Assembly: GCF_025994315.1 (NCBI RefSeq)
Contig: NZ_BAQE01000002.1
DNA from: Swaminathania salitolerans
GTDB taxonomy: Bacteria > Pseudomonadota > Alphaproteobacteria > Acetobacterales > Acetobacteraceae
Direction: 5' to 3' (one strand)
DNA: 64,000 nucleotides
Under the pieces are notes generated by a model. It did no database searches and was not told where the DNA came from. It saw only the letters and a list, made by a program, of their open reading frames with translations. The position numbers and the translations under genes are program-made. Below are positions 33,792-45,021 of the stretch, piece after piece; position 1 is the stretch's first letter, and every line of letters begins with the position of its first letter.

Positions 33792-36700
33792 TCAATGGGG
33801 GATCGCTTCCGGAGAATCGGTGAACGCCTCGGGCGCCAGCGGCGGGACGGGATGGGCGGCGAGTTCCTGCTGAAGCACCTCGATTGCCGTATCGAGCTGG
33901 GCATCCTTGCCGGTAAACGTTGCATTCGGCAGGTTCTCGACTTCGATATCCGGCTCGACCCCGTGATTTTCGACGAGCCAGTGGCCGTTGAGGTCGAAAT
34001 AGGGGCGCTCGGCCGTGCGGGGGAGTCCGTTATCCGCGAGACGGTCGCTGTCCGAAAGCCAGACGCCGGCCCCTGCCGTGCGCATGCCGATCAGCTTGCC
34101 GATCCGGAGCGTTTTCACCCCTTGGGCAAAGGTCTCCCCGTCGGAATAGGTGAAGGCGTCGCAGAGCACGACGATATGGCCGCGGAAGCTCTGCTGCATG
34201 TTGCCCTGGGGCGCCTGACCGTGATCCGACCAGAACATCCAGACCTTGCGCAGCAATTCGGACAGGATCCATGAATCGATATTGCCTCCCTTGTTGCGCC
34301 GGACATCGATGACCAGTCCGTCCTTGTCGATCTGGGCGAAGAACTGACGGGTAAAGCGTGCCATGTCGTCCGGCCCCATCGCGCGGAGATGCAGATATCC
34401 CAGACGTCCTTTCCCGAGGCGCGCGACACGGTCTGCCCGGTCGTTTTCCCAGGCCCGCTGACGGAGGGAGGCCTCCTTCTTCCCGTCGATCGCGATGACC
34501 ACCGTCTCGATCTTCCGGTTCTGCCTCTTGAGCGTCAGCAGAACCTGCCGCCCGGCCTGATCGGCCAGCAAGGTGGACAGATCGGGCTGCTCCGCCAGCG
34601 GGCGTCCGTTGATCGACACGATGAGATCGCCCGGAGCCGCATCCACTTCCGGCGCCGCGAGAGGAGAGCGGTCCTCCGGGAGGTCGGGGTCTCCTTCGAG
34701 AATACGATCGATCAGATAGCCTCCCGGCTGTCTGACCAGAATGGCGCCGAGGCTGGCGATCAGGCTGCCTGCCGGGCGGCCGGGCGTTTCGGCGGGGCGG
34801 ATCTGCGAATGCAGGGCGTTGAGTTCGCCCATCATCTGCCCCATCAGATCGTCCAGATCGGACCGGTCCTGCACGCGGGCCAGAAGCGGTCTGTAGCGGT
34901 CCCGTATGGCGGTCCACTCCACCGAATGCAGGGCGGGATCGTAGAAGTGATCGCGGTGGAGACGCCAGGCATCCATGAACAGATCCTGCCACTCCGCGCC
35001 CGGATCGATCCTGAGCCGGAAGTCCTTCAGTCCGATTTCGTTCTGCGTCTTCCTGTGTCCGTCTCCCTTGGGCGTTTCGTCCCCGAGGTCGTCTCCATCC
35101 GCGATCAGGCGGATCCGGGGGCGTTGCTTCTTCGCACCGGAGACGAGCATGAGGGTCGCGCCATCCGGCGTCATGGCGATATCGCGCAGATGATCGGCCA
35201 GATGGCCCTCCAGAAGCTCCGCTGCGGCGCGCTCGTTGCCGATCGCGATCCGTGAGAGCACCATATTTTCCGTATCGTCGGAGGGATGCGCGTCGCTGGA
35301 GGCCAGAAGATAGAGCCGCTTGGCCGAGGCGGCGATCTTCCTGTATCTGCCCGCAGGAACCGGAACCTGATAGAGGCGTCTTGCGAGGCCCTCTGCCTCG
35401 ATGGGCGGCAGGGGGGATGCGGTGCCGGTCGCATCGGGCGCCGTCTTGCCCGGCGTGGGCATCGCCGGAGGCCTTGCCGCATGGGGTGCCGGATCGAGCT
35501 CGGTCGGGGACAGGAACGGAAACCGCGTTCCCTTCTGCAGGGTCAGCGCGAAAACGCCCGTTCTCCTGTCATAGACGGGTGCCGGATTGCGATCCCCCCA
35601 GGGGCTGCCATTGGCCAGGGTGAACGCCCTGTCGGACAGGAACCAGAGCATATGCCCGTCCGGGCTGAAGGCGGGGCCGAAGGAATCGTAGTTGCTGCTG
35701 GTGATCCAGCGCGTGCTGTGATCGGTCAGATCGTACAGAGCGAGCTGGCGGCGGACAGACTCGCCCCGGGCGCGGACGAAAACCAGCGCCCGACCGTCCC
35801 GGGACCAGACGAGGGAGTCGTACTCGGCCTGACCGTCGAGGCGGGCATCGTCGATCGTCCTGTCCTTGCCGCTAGCCAGATCGAGCAGCCGCAGGCGTCC
35901 GAGACGGTCGGTGTGAGCGAGCGTCTTTCCGTCGGGCGCCACCCACAGGCCGGTCGGCTGACCGCCAAGCCCGTGCGTGATCTGACGCGATTCTCCCCCG
36001 CCGATAGCAGGAAAGGCCCAGAGTTCGGATTCGCCCCCCTTGTCGCTGAACGCATAGACGGTCCGGCCGTCGGGGGAGAGGCGTGCGTGGCGCAGTCTCG
36101 CATTCCCCGCCTGGGCGAGCTGGACGAGCCTGCGCCCGTTGGGCGCGCCGAGTATGACATGCCCCCTCAGGGTCATCGCGACCTGCCGCCCGTCGGGAGA
36201 GAGGGCGGTATCCGTCAGGAAGCGGAACGGGTCGTCGAGCCATTGCGGGCGGCGGGCCGGGTGGTCGCTCGCGATGTCGAGAGCGATGCGCGATCCTGCG
36301 TCATGGGCGAGGTCGTACCGGTAGAGGTCGGCGCCGCACTGATAGACCACGGTGTCACCGCTCAGCGCCGCATGGCCCACACCGAAATCCTCATGATCCG
36401 TCAGGGCATGCCCGTCGGTTCCGTCGAGGGCGAAGCTCCAGAGATTGTCGCGTCCTCCCTTGTCGCTGACGACGATGATCCGGTCGCGCCACAGCATCGG
36501 CCGCCTCAGATTCGCGTCTTGCGGGCCGATCCGTTCGGCCTCTTCGCCGCCCCTGATGCGGTAGCGCCAGAGCTGCGCCATGGCCCCGCCGCGATAACGG
36601 CGAAGATGGTCGTGGCTTATCGAGAGACCGAAGCGAACGAAATACAGCCACTCGCCGTTCTGTCCGAGCGCCACGTCATTTGCCTCGGCAAGCGGATAGA

Positions 36701-37142
36701 TCCGTTTCGTCCCGTTGGCGGGCTGGATGGAGGCGACGATCCTGCCGAAGCCGGGATCGGTCTCCGGTGTCGTGCTGTACAGTATGCCTGCTTTCCTGTC
36801 CCAGCCGATGGGCATGACGTTCCGGTTCTCGAACGTGATCCGTCGGGGCGAGCCGCCGCCGACCGGCATGGTATAGATTTCCTCCGGCCCGTCGAAATTC
36901 GCCAGAAAGGCGACCTGCCTGCCATCGGGAGAGATGATCGGGTGAGGATCGACGCCGAGCGGCGCCGTCAGGCGGTTCGCCCTGCCTCCGGCCAGGGGGG
37001 CGCTCCAGACCGATTGTTCGTCATCGAAGACGAGGGAGGTTCCTGCGATGTCGGGATCGCGAAGATAGCCCGGCTCGGCCATGGCGGGATGAGCCGCCAG
37101 ACCGAGAAAGGCGACGCCGGCGAGAAGTCTGGAGAGTGTCAT
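33792..37142 (-). CDS. tricorn-like S41 peptidase, exported
   Basis: 1116 residues with a signal peptide (LSRLLAGVAFLGLAAHPAMAEP). Two WD40-like/PD40 propellers follow (many SPDGRQVAF-type repeats, about residues 30-560), then a Pro-rich linker, a helical core domain, a PDZ domain (GDLIVSINGRPLAE) and a C-terminal S41 protease. The catalytic region has ELNALHSQI (His) and CDAFTYSDGETFA (Ser), plus VIDVRRNKGG. It likely degrades peptides in the periplasm, as archaeal tricorn does in the cytosol. ATG 37142 is chosen over the TTG at 37157. Confidence 0.88.
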   Translation of the reverse strand: MTLSRLLAGVAFLGLAAHPAMAEPGYLRDPDIAGTSLVFDDEQSVWSAPLAGGRANRLTAPLGVDPHPIISPDGRQVAFLANFDGPEEIYTMPVGGGSPRRITFENRNVMPIGWDRKAGILYSTTPETDPGFGRIVASIQPANGTKRIYPLAEANDVALGQNGEWLYFVRFGLSISHDHLRRYRGGAMAQLWRYRIRGGEEAERIGPQDANLRRPMLWRDRIIVVSDKGGRDNLWSFALDGTDGHALTDHEDFGVGHAALSGDTVVYQCGADLYRYDLAHDAGSRIALDIASDHPARRPQWLDDPFRFLTDTALSPDGRQVAMTLRGHVILGAPNGRRLVQLAQAGNARLRHARLSPDGRTVYAFSDKGGESELWAFPAIGGGESRQITHGLGGQPTGLWVAPDGKTLAHTDRLGRLRLLDLASGKDRTIDDARLDGQAEYDSLVWSRDGRALVFVRARGESVRRQLALYDLTDHSTRWITSSNYDSFGPAFSPDGHMLWFLSDRAFTLANGSPWGDRNPAPVYDRRTGVFALTLQKGTRFPFLSPTELDPAPHAARPPAMPTPGKTAPDATGTASPLPPIEAEGLARRLYQVPVPAGRYRKIAASAKRLYLLASSDAHPSDDTENMVLSRIAIGNERAAAELLEGHLADHLRDIAMTPDGATLMLVSGAKKQRPRIRLIADGDDLGDETPKGDGHRKTQNEIGLKDFRLRIDPGAEWQDLFMDAWRLHRDHFYDPALHSVEWTAIRDRYRPLLARVQDRSDLDDLMGQMMGELNALHSQIRPAETPGRPAGSLIASLGAILVRQPGGYLIDRILEGDPDLPEDRSPLAAPEVDAAPGDLIVSINGRPLAEQPDLSTLLADQAGRQVLLTLKRQNRKIETVVIAIDGKKEASLRQRAWENDRADRVARLGKGRLGYLHLRAMGPDDMARFTRQFFAQIDKDGLVIDVRRNKGGNIDSWILSELLRKVWMFWSDHGQAPQGNMQQSFRGHIVVLCDAFTYSDGETFAQGVKTLRIGKLIGMRTAGAGVWLSDSDRLADNGLPRTAERPYFDLNGHWLVENHGVEPDIEVENLPNATFTGKDAQLDTAIEVLQQELAAHPVPPLAPEAFTDSPEAIPH

Positions 37143-37201
37143 GATCGGATTCCGCAACGACAGGAAACAGCAAAAACTGGGAACAGGAGCGACAGAATAG
37201 A

Positions 37202-37265
37202 GAAATGACAGGGAAGGGGAATGCCAGGGAAGGGAAATGCCAGGGAAGGGAAATGACAGGATAGG
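37202..37265. repeat. 16-bp tandem repeat, four units
   Basis: GAAATGACAGGGAAGG, GGAATGCCAGGGAAGG, GAAATGCCAGGGAAGG and GAAATGACAGGATAGG, with a diverged fifth unit after. It lies 60 nt upstream of the tricorn-like gene start. Confidence 0.85.
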
Positions 37266-37410
37266 GGAGCGATAGACAGAGGAACGACAGGGAGGCGCGG
37301 GGCGGAGAAAGGAAATCCGGGCGTCAGAGCCGGACGGGTCTTCCGACGGGACCCATCACCCGGAAACATTATCCGGATCGCGCCGGAGGCGGCGCATGCG
37401 CGAACAAGGC

Positions 37411-37470
37411 CCGGCGAGGAGCGTGCCAGCGAGGGAGATGTCGACGGAGAAGATGCCGAGGGAGGAGATG
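37411..37470. repeat. 15-bp tandem repeat, four units
   Basis: CCGGCGAGGAGCGTG, CCAGCGAGGGAGATG, TCGACGGAGAAGATG and CCGAGGGAGGAGATG, 15 nt downstream of the ccmB stop on the minus strand. Units are more diverged than in the 37202 array. Confidence 0.7.
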
Positions 37471-37484
37471 ACGGAAAAACCGCA

Positions 37485-38156
37485 TCAGGCAGTCGCGGCT
37501 CTCAGGCCGCTCCCCGCGGCAAGCGGACATGAAGGCAGGGCAAGGGCGAGAAAGGCACCGAGCCAGTCGAGCTCGATCCCGTGACCCGTCCCGGGCACGG
37601 TCGCGTCGGATGCCGCGGCGCCGAAAATCAGCACCGGCGTTGCAAGCGGCAGGACGAGCAGAGGCAGCAGAACCCCGCCGCGCCGCGCACCGAGCACCAG
37701 CCCCGCCGCCATGCCGCCGATCAGGGAAAGAAGCGGCGTACCCAGAGCCAGCCCGGCGAGAAGGGGAGCGATATCGCTTCCTTTGCCGCCCAGCATGAGA
37801 GAGAGCGGCGCGGCCATGATCAGGAGCGGCAGACCGGTGGTCAGCCAGTGCGCGAGGATTTTCGCAAGGGCGACGAGTGCGGGGGGCAGGCCGACGAGAA
37901 GCAGGTGATCGAGCGAGCCGTCCTCGAGTTCGGCGCCGAACATCCGGTCCAGCGGCAACAGCGTTGCAAGGAGTGCGCAGACCCAGATGATACCCGGTGC
38001 CATGCGATGAAGAAGATCCGGGGAGGGGCCAAGCGCGAGCGGAAAGAGGCTGCCGCACAGAAGGAAGAACAGCAATGCGGCGAGCGTGTCGGTGCCATGG
38101 CGAAGAGCCAGCCGGAGATCGCGCGCGAGCACGCAGAGAAAGAGGCTCAGAACCAT
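37485..38156 (-). CDS. ccmB: heme exporter protein CcmB
   Basis: 223-residue integral membrane protein with six predicted segments, partner of CcmA in the System I cytochrome c maturation ABC complex that releases CcmE-bound heme. RDLRLALRHGTDTL at the N-terminus, a DRMFGAELEDGSLD loop and PLLVLPLATPVLIFGA match the family. It overlaps ccmA by 10 nt. ccmC and the other maturation genes are not next to it, so the system is split in this genome. Confidence 0.88.
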   Translation of the reverse strand: MVLSLFLCVLARDLRLALRHGTDTLAALLFFLLCGSLFPLALGPSPDLLHRMAPGIIWVCALLATLLPLDRMFGAELEDGSLDHLLLVGLPPALVALAKILAHWLTTGLPLLIMAAPLSLMLGGKGSDIAPLLAGLALGTPLLSLIGGMAAGLVLGARRGGVLLPLLVLPLATPVLIFGAAASDATVPGTGHGIELDWLGAFLALALPSCPLAAGSGLRAATA

Positions 38157-38797
38157 GGCGTCGAGGCCTCGATGGCGACAGGAGTAAGGGCGTGGCGACG
38201 CGGTGACACCAGAGGCAGGTCGATATGCGTCGTCGCGACGATGAGCCCGCCCTTCCGGAGATGATCGGTCATGACCGCGCCGAGCCGCTCTGTCGCGGCG
38301 GTGTCGAGACCGAGGCTCGGCTCGTCGAGCAGCCAGAGCGGTGCGCCGCGCAGCAGGACCCGCGCCAGGGCGACACGGCGTTTTTGCCCTGCGGAAAGAA
38401 GGCGTGCGGGCAGGGTGATCGAATCCGCCATATCGAATGCGTCGAGCGCGGAGACGATCGAGCCGCCGCCAAGCCGCGCCGTCAGGGCGAGATTCTCCTC
38501 CACGGTCAGGCCGGGCTTGAGGGCGTCCTGATGGCCGAGATAGGCGAGGAGGGGCGCCGTGTCGGGATCGTCTGCCGGTTGACCATCACAGGTGATCTGC
38601 CCCGAAAACGGCCGGATGAGGCCTGCGAGGCAACGCAGGAGAGTCGATTTCCCGACACCGTTGGGGCCGGTCAGGATGAGCGCCTCCCCGCGATCCAGAT
38701 CGAACCCGGTCCTGTCGAGCACGAGGCGACCGCCGCGGATCACGGTTACGTCATGGGCCTGAAGCCAGGCATCGTTAGGCGGGGGGAAACCTGACAT
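38147..38797 (-). CDS. ccmA: cytochrome c biogenesis ATP-binding export protein CcmA
   Basis: 216-residue ABC ATPase. Walker A is GPNGVGKST, the signature LLSAGQKRRVALARVLL, Walker B LWLLDEPSLGLD and the switch His TTHIDLP. The LSAGQ form, with few residues beyond the ATPase core, is typical of CcmA. It forms an operon with ccmB. ATG 38797 lacks a strong ribosome site. Confidence 0.9.
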   Translation of the reverse strand: MSGFPPPNDAWLQAHDVTVIRGGRLVLDRTGFDLDRGEALILTGPNGVGKSTLLRCLAGLIRPFSGQITCDGQPADDPDTAPLLAYLGHQDALKPGLTVEENLALTARLGGGSIVSALDAFDMADSITLPARLLSAGQKRRVALARVLLRGAPLWLLDEPSLGLDTAATERLGAVMTDHLRKGGLIVATTHIDLPLVSPRRHALTPVAIEASTPWF

Positions 38798-38913
38798 GAT
38801 CGAAGGGTAACATCTTCCTGAGAGGGTTTCATTCGACTCTGTGCGAATTAGGCCCGAGACTGTATAGAGAGCCCAGCCCCTGAGGGCCAGATGAAGAGGC
38901 AGGAGGACAAGCC

Positions 38914-41599
<2,686 letters not shown>

Positions 41600-41607
<8 letters not shown>

Positions 41608-42370
41608 TCACGCCGAGACCGTTCTCGACGCCATAAACATTACCAAGAGCTTCGGGCGACATGTCGTGCTTCACGACATGTCGCTTCGTGTGAAGCGAGG
41701 GGAGCTGATTTCCATCATCGGCCCTTCGGGCTGCGGGAAATCGACCTTTCTCCGCTGTCTCAATTTTCTCGAGATCCCCGATTCCGGATCGATCCGGATG
41801 GGAGATGTCGAAATCGACAAGAAGAGCGAACAGGGCTGGAACCGCGCGCAGGAGCGCCGTGCCCACCGGTTGCGCGCCCAGGTCGGAATGGTCTTCCAGT
41901 CCTTCAATCTCTTTCCGCATCGCACCGTGCTCGACAACGTCATCATGGCGCCGCGTGCGGTCAAGAAGACCCCTCCGTCACAAAGCGAGCCTCTGGCGCG
42001 CAGCCTTCTTGCAAAGGTCGGTCTGGAAGGGCTGGCCGCGCGTTTTCCCGCCACCCTGTCTGGCGGCCAGCAACAGCGCGCAGCCATCGCGCGGGCTCTG
42101 GCCATGAAGCCTGCGGTCATGCTCTATGACGAGCCGACCTCGGCGCTCGATCCCGAACTGGCCGAAGAGGTGCTGCAGGTCATGCGTCGTCTCGACGAGG
42201 AAGGGATGACGCAGATCGTGGTGACCCATGACATGCGCTTTGCCCGCGCAGCGTCCGATCGGGTGCTCTATGTTGAAGGCGGCCGGATCGTCGAGAGCGG
42301 GGCGCCCGAAGCGCTGTTCGCCTCTCCTGCGGATCAGAGAACCCGTCGTTTCCTCAGGACGCTGTTGTGA
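41600..42370 (+). CDS. polar amino-acid ABC transporter ATPase (GlnQ/HisP type)
   Basis: ATPase of the polar amino-acid importer family: GPSGCGKST, SFNLFPHRTVLDNV, LSGGQQQRAAIARAL, MLYDEPTSALDPEL and the switch VTHDM. The first in-frame ATG is 41666, but the residues before it (VLDAINITKSFGRHVVLHD) align with the normal N-terminus of the family, so translation must start further up. No ATG, GTG or TTG is available upstream of a stop at 41591-41593. CTG 41600, overlapping the acnA stop by 8 nt, is the best candidate and would give 256 aa. It overlaps the next gene by GTGA. Confidence 0.85.
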
Positions 42371-43980
42371 GGGCGTTCTTCCCCCTCCGGCTGCTTGCGG
42401 TGTTGCTCGGCGCGATATCGTGCCTCATCGTTCCTGCCGGTTCGTGGGCCAGCTCGTGGCCCGGCTCATGCCCCGGCTCATGGGTCATATCCCCGGCCCG
42501 GGCGGAGTCGCGTCCCGCCTCCGTTTCCCCCTCGCCGGAAAAGGCGCTGAGATGGGCTTCGGACGGCGAGGCCAATGTGCCGTATGTCTTTCACGACCCC
42601 GAGGATACGACCCGGCTCGAGGGGTTCGAATACGATATGGTGCAGGAGATCGCCCGTCGGCTGGGGCGTCCCTCCCGTTTCGTCCAGAACGACTGGGACG
42701 GCCTGATTCCCGGGCTGCAACGGGGCATGTACGACATGGTCGTGGATGGCATCGAGATGACGCCCGATCATCTGCAGGCGGCCCTCTTCTCGCGCCCTTA
42801 TTACGTGACGGGCGACCGGATCGTCGTGCGCAGGGATCGTCAGGACCTGAATACCCTCGCCGCCCTGCGCGGGCATGTGGTCGGAACCATCAAGGAGACG
42901 CTGGCCGAGCGTCTGCTCCAGCGCGAGACGCATGTCACGGTGCGCTCCTACGAGGAGGAGACCTATGCATTCTCAGACCTGCGGAACGGCAGACTGGATG
43001 CGTTGCTGCTGGATGAACCGATTGCGCTCTATTATGCGGGCGTGACGGACGATCTCGTGATCGTGGGCGATCCGGTCGGGCAGACCCGTTACGGCATCGC
43101 CTTTCGTCAGGACAACACGGCCTTGCACGATGCAGTGGATCGCGTTCTCGGTGCCATGATGCAGGACGGCACCATGCAGGACATATTGGGGCGCTGGAAT
43201 CTCTGGACCCCCGCAATGGCGCGGATGACCGGCGATCACACGGAGCGCCATGTCGCACCCGTGCAGTGGCTGCGCTATCAGGACGCCATGCGAAGCCAGA
43301 CCGGCTGGACGGGAAGGCTCCGTCGCTATGTCGGCTTCCTGCCGATCATCGCGAAGGCGGCGGGGCTGACGCTGGTCGTTTCCGCTCTTGCGATGGTTAT
43401 CGCGGTTGCCCTCGGCCTCGTTCTGGCCCTGGGGCGCCATTACGGCCCCCGTCTCGTGCGGGATCTGAGCGGGCTCTATATCGAGATCGTGCGCGGCACC
43501 CCTTTGCTCATCCAGATTCTCTTCATCTTCTACGGCCTGCCGGGCCTCGGTATCAGGCTCTCGCCATTCTTCGCGGGCGTTCTGGCGCTGGGGCTGAACT
43601 ATGCGGCCTATGAGGCCGAGAATTACCGCGCAGGGCTTTCATCCGTGCCGCGCGGGCAGATGGAAGCCGCAATCGCGCTGAACATGACCCATGCCCAGGC
43701 GGTGCGTCTCGTGATCGTTCCGCAGGCTTTCCGGACCGTATTGCCGGTCATGACCAACGACTTCATCGCCTTGCTGAAGGATTCCTCGCTCGTCAGCGTG
43801 ATCACGCTGACGGAGCTGACGAAGACCTATATCCGCCTCTCGTCGACCTATTACGATTACATAGGCACGGGCCTTCTGATCGGTGCCGCCTATCTTCTGC
43901 TCGGTCTGCCTTTCGTCAGATTCGCGCGCCATGTGGAACGTCGGCTCGGCCAGAGCCTCATGCGCTCGGGACATCACTGA
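42367..43980 (+). CDS. amino-acid ABC transporter, fused substrate-binding protein and permease
   Basis: 537 residues. A signal or membrane anchor (1-50) is followed by a type 3 solute-binding domain (about 55-285, WASDGEANVPYVF ... RLEGFEYDMVQEIARRLG). A HisM/GlnP-type permease follows (about 310-530) with the TPLLIQILFIFYGLP and EAA loop (AALNM-like; EAAIALNMTHAQAVRLVIVPQA is its core, shown here only as landmark residues about 433-454). GTG 42367 overlaps the ATPase stop. Together with the ATPase it forms a full glutamine- or dicarboxylic-amino-acid-type importer; the substrate is unknown. Confidence 0.88.
   Translation: MRAFFPLRLLAVLLGAISCLIVPAGSWASSWPGSCPGSWVISPARAESRPASVSPSPEKALRWASDGEANVPYVFHDPEDTTRLEGFEYDMVQEIARRLGRPSRFVQNDWDGLIPGLQRGMYDMVVDGIEMTPDHLQAALFSRPYYVTGDRIVVRRDRQDLNTLAALRGHVVGTIKETLAERLLQRETHVTVRSYEEETYAFSDLRNGRLDALLLDEPIALYYAGVTDDLVIVGDPVGQTRYGIAFRQDNTALHDAVDRVLGAMMQDGTMQDILGRWNLWTPAMARMTGDHTERHVAPVQWLRYQDAMRSQTGWTGRLRRYVGFLPIIAKAAGLTLVVSALAMVIAVALGLVLALGRHYGPRLVRDLSGLYIEIVRGTPLLIQILFIFYGLPGLGIRLSPFFAGVLALGLNYAAYEAENYRAGLSSVPRGQMEAAIALNMTHAQAVRLVIVPQAFRTVLPVMTNDFIALLKDSSLVSVITLTELTKTYIRLSSTYYDYIGTGLLIGAAYLLLGLPFVRFARHVERRLGQSLMRSGHH
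42442..42489 (+). repeat. 12-bp tandem repeat in the transporter signal region
   Basis: TCGTGGGCCAGC, TCGTGGCCCGGC, TCATGCCCCGGC and TCATGGGTCATA encode SWAS-SWPG-SCPG-SWVI at residues 26-41, directly after the hydrophobic segment. Unit length keeps the frame. Confidence 0.75.
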
Positions 43981-44034
43981 GAAAACGGAAACCGGCCTTG
44001 CCCGCGCCAAGGAACGCTTTCCGAAGCCGGATCC

Positions 44035-45000
44035 CTATGTCGGTGCAGCAGGATCGCGGGCGAGGGTTTCGGGAATGGCAGCGTTCGACGTCTCCCGGGT
44101 CATGTCGCGGCGCAGAAGGGGAATCCATTTCTCGAACCACTGATCCGTCTTCTGGACGAACGCCCTCGCTGCCGGCGCCTGGGAGAGGGTCTCCTTGTCC
44201 CAGTAGGGCAGGGGCGCGAGAAGCTGCACCGTTCCCGCGTTTGTCGGAGACAGCAGATAGGTGACGGCGGAGGTTCCCTTTTCGCTATCGGTGGCGCCCG
44301 AGCTGCGGATCCAGCTCGCCACGATGAAAAGCGACGGCAGGGGAAATCCGAGCGCCGAAAGACGCCTGAAAGCGAGCTGGATCAGCTCGTCGGGCGATAT
44401 GACCCCGTTGGGACCCATGACGGCATTGGCAACGAAGGCGCATTCGCTTCGGCCGTCAGCGCGATCGGCGAATACATGCGCCGCATAATTCCGGTCGTCG
44501 TGACAGCGACCGCTCGCTTCCTGGACGATCTCGACGGGCAGCTGCGCGTCTGCGGTCCTCGCGATCGTCACGCCGGTGACGATCCCGCGATCCGTCCGGA
44601 CGAGGATGTTGATCAGCATCTGCCCGCCAGGGCCGTACTGTCCTGTGAGGACGGGATGCCAGATCCCGGCGGGGAGCGGGAGCGTATGACCGCCAAAAGC
44701 GATCGAGCCCACGATCTGCCGCGTGATATCGGGGGTCATGAGCCTGTCCGTGCCATTATCGGCCTGGCTCTGCGCGGCTCCACTGCCCGGGGTGGAAGGG
44801 CCGTCATCCCGGGAAGACGCCGCGTCCTGTCCCGCAGGGGAGGTCGGGCGCTGCATGCCCGGAACATGGCCGAGCCAGGGCGCCTTGCGGAGCATCCAGG
44901 GCATGGGAAACATCAGGCTCAGAAGCATAAAGGCGAGAGCCACATAGATCGTGGACCGCCAGAGAGGTGCTCGTCGCCATAAACGGGAGAATGCAGACAC
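44035..45000 (-). CDS. uncharacterised single-pass membrane protein of the AAA+ operon
   Basis: 321 residues; not recognised. Residues about 16-37 (STIYVALAFMLLSLMFPMPW) form one membrane segment after a basic N-terminus, so the rest is probably periplasmic. A Ser/Gly/Asp-rich low-complexity linker (50-85) precedes a folded domain (about 90-300) with GIWHPVLTGQYGPGGQMLIN and two Cys (in GRCHDDRNY and SECAFV) that could form a disulfide. It begins 21 nt after the AAA+ gene stop in the same direction, so it is presumably its functional partner. Confidence 0.65.
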   Translation of the reverse strand: MSAFSRLWRRAPLWRSTIYVALAFMLLSLMFPMPWMLRKAPWLGHVPGMQRPTSPAGQDAASSRDDGPSTPGSGAAQSQADNGTDRLMTPDITRQIVGSIAFGGHTLPLPAGIWHPVLTGQYGPGGQMLINILVRTDRGIVTGVTIARTADAQLPVEIVQEASGRCHDDRNYAAHVFADRADGRSECAFVANAVMGPNGVISPDELIQLAFRRLSALGFPLPSLFIVASWIRSSGATDSEKGTSAVTYLLSPTNAGTVQLLAPLPYWDKETLSQAPAARAFVQKTDQWFEKWIPLLRRDMTRETSNAAIPETLARDPAAPT

Positions 45001-45021
45001 GTTTCAGGATCCTGGAGACGA

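Larger units (their letters stand above)
37143..37484. other. intergenic region built of two tandem-repeat arrays
   Basis: 342 bp between ccmB and the tricorn-like gene, both on the minus strand. It holds a 16-bp array (37202-37265) and a 15-bp array (37411-37470). No gene or clear terminator is seen; the promoter of the protease gene must lie here. Confidence 0.65.

Noticed and set aside
35286..37208. 640-aa open frame antisense to the tricorn-like gene
   Set aside because: The minus-strand protein has signal peptide, propeller, PDZ and S41 motifs; the plus frame has none.
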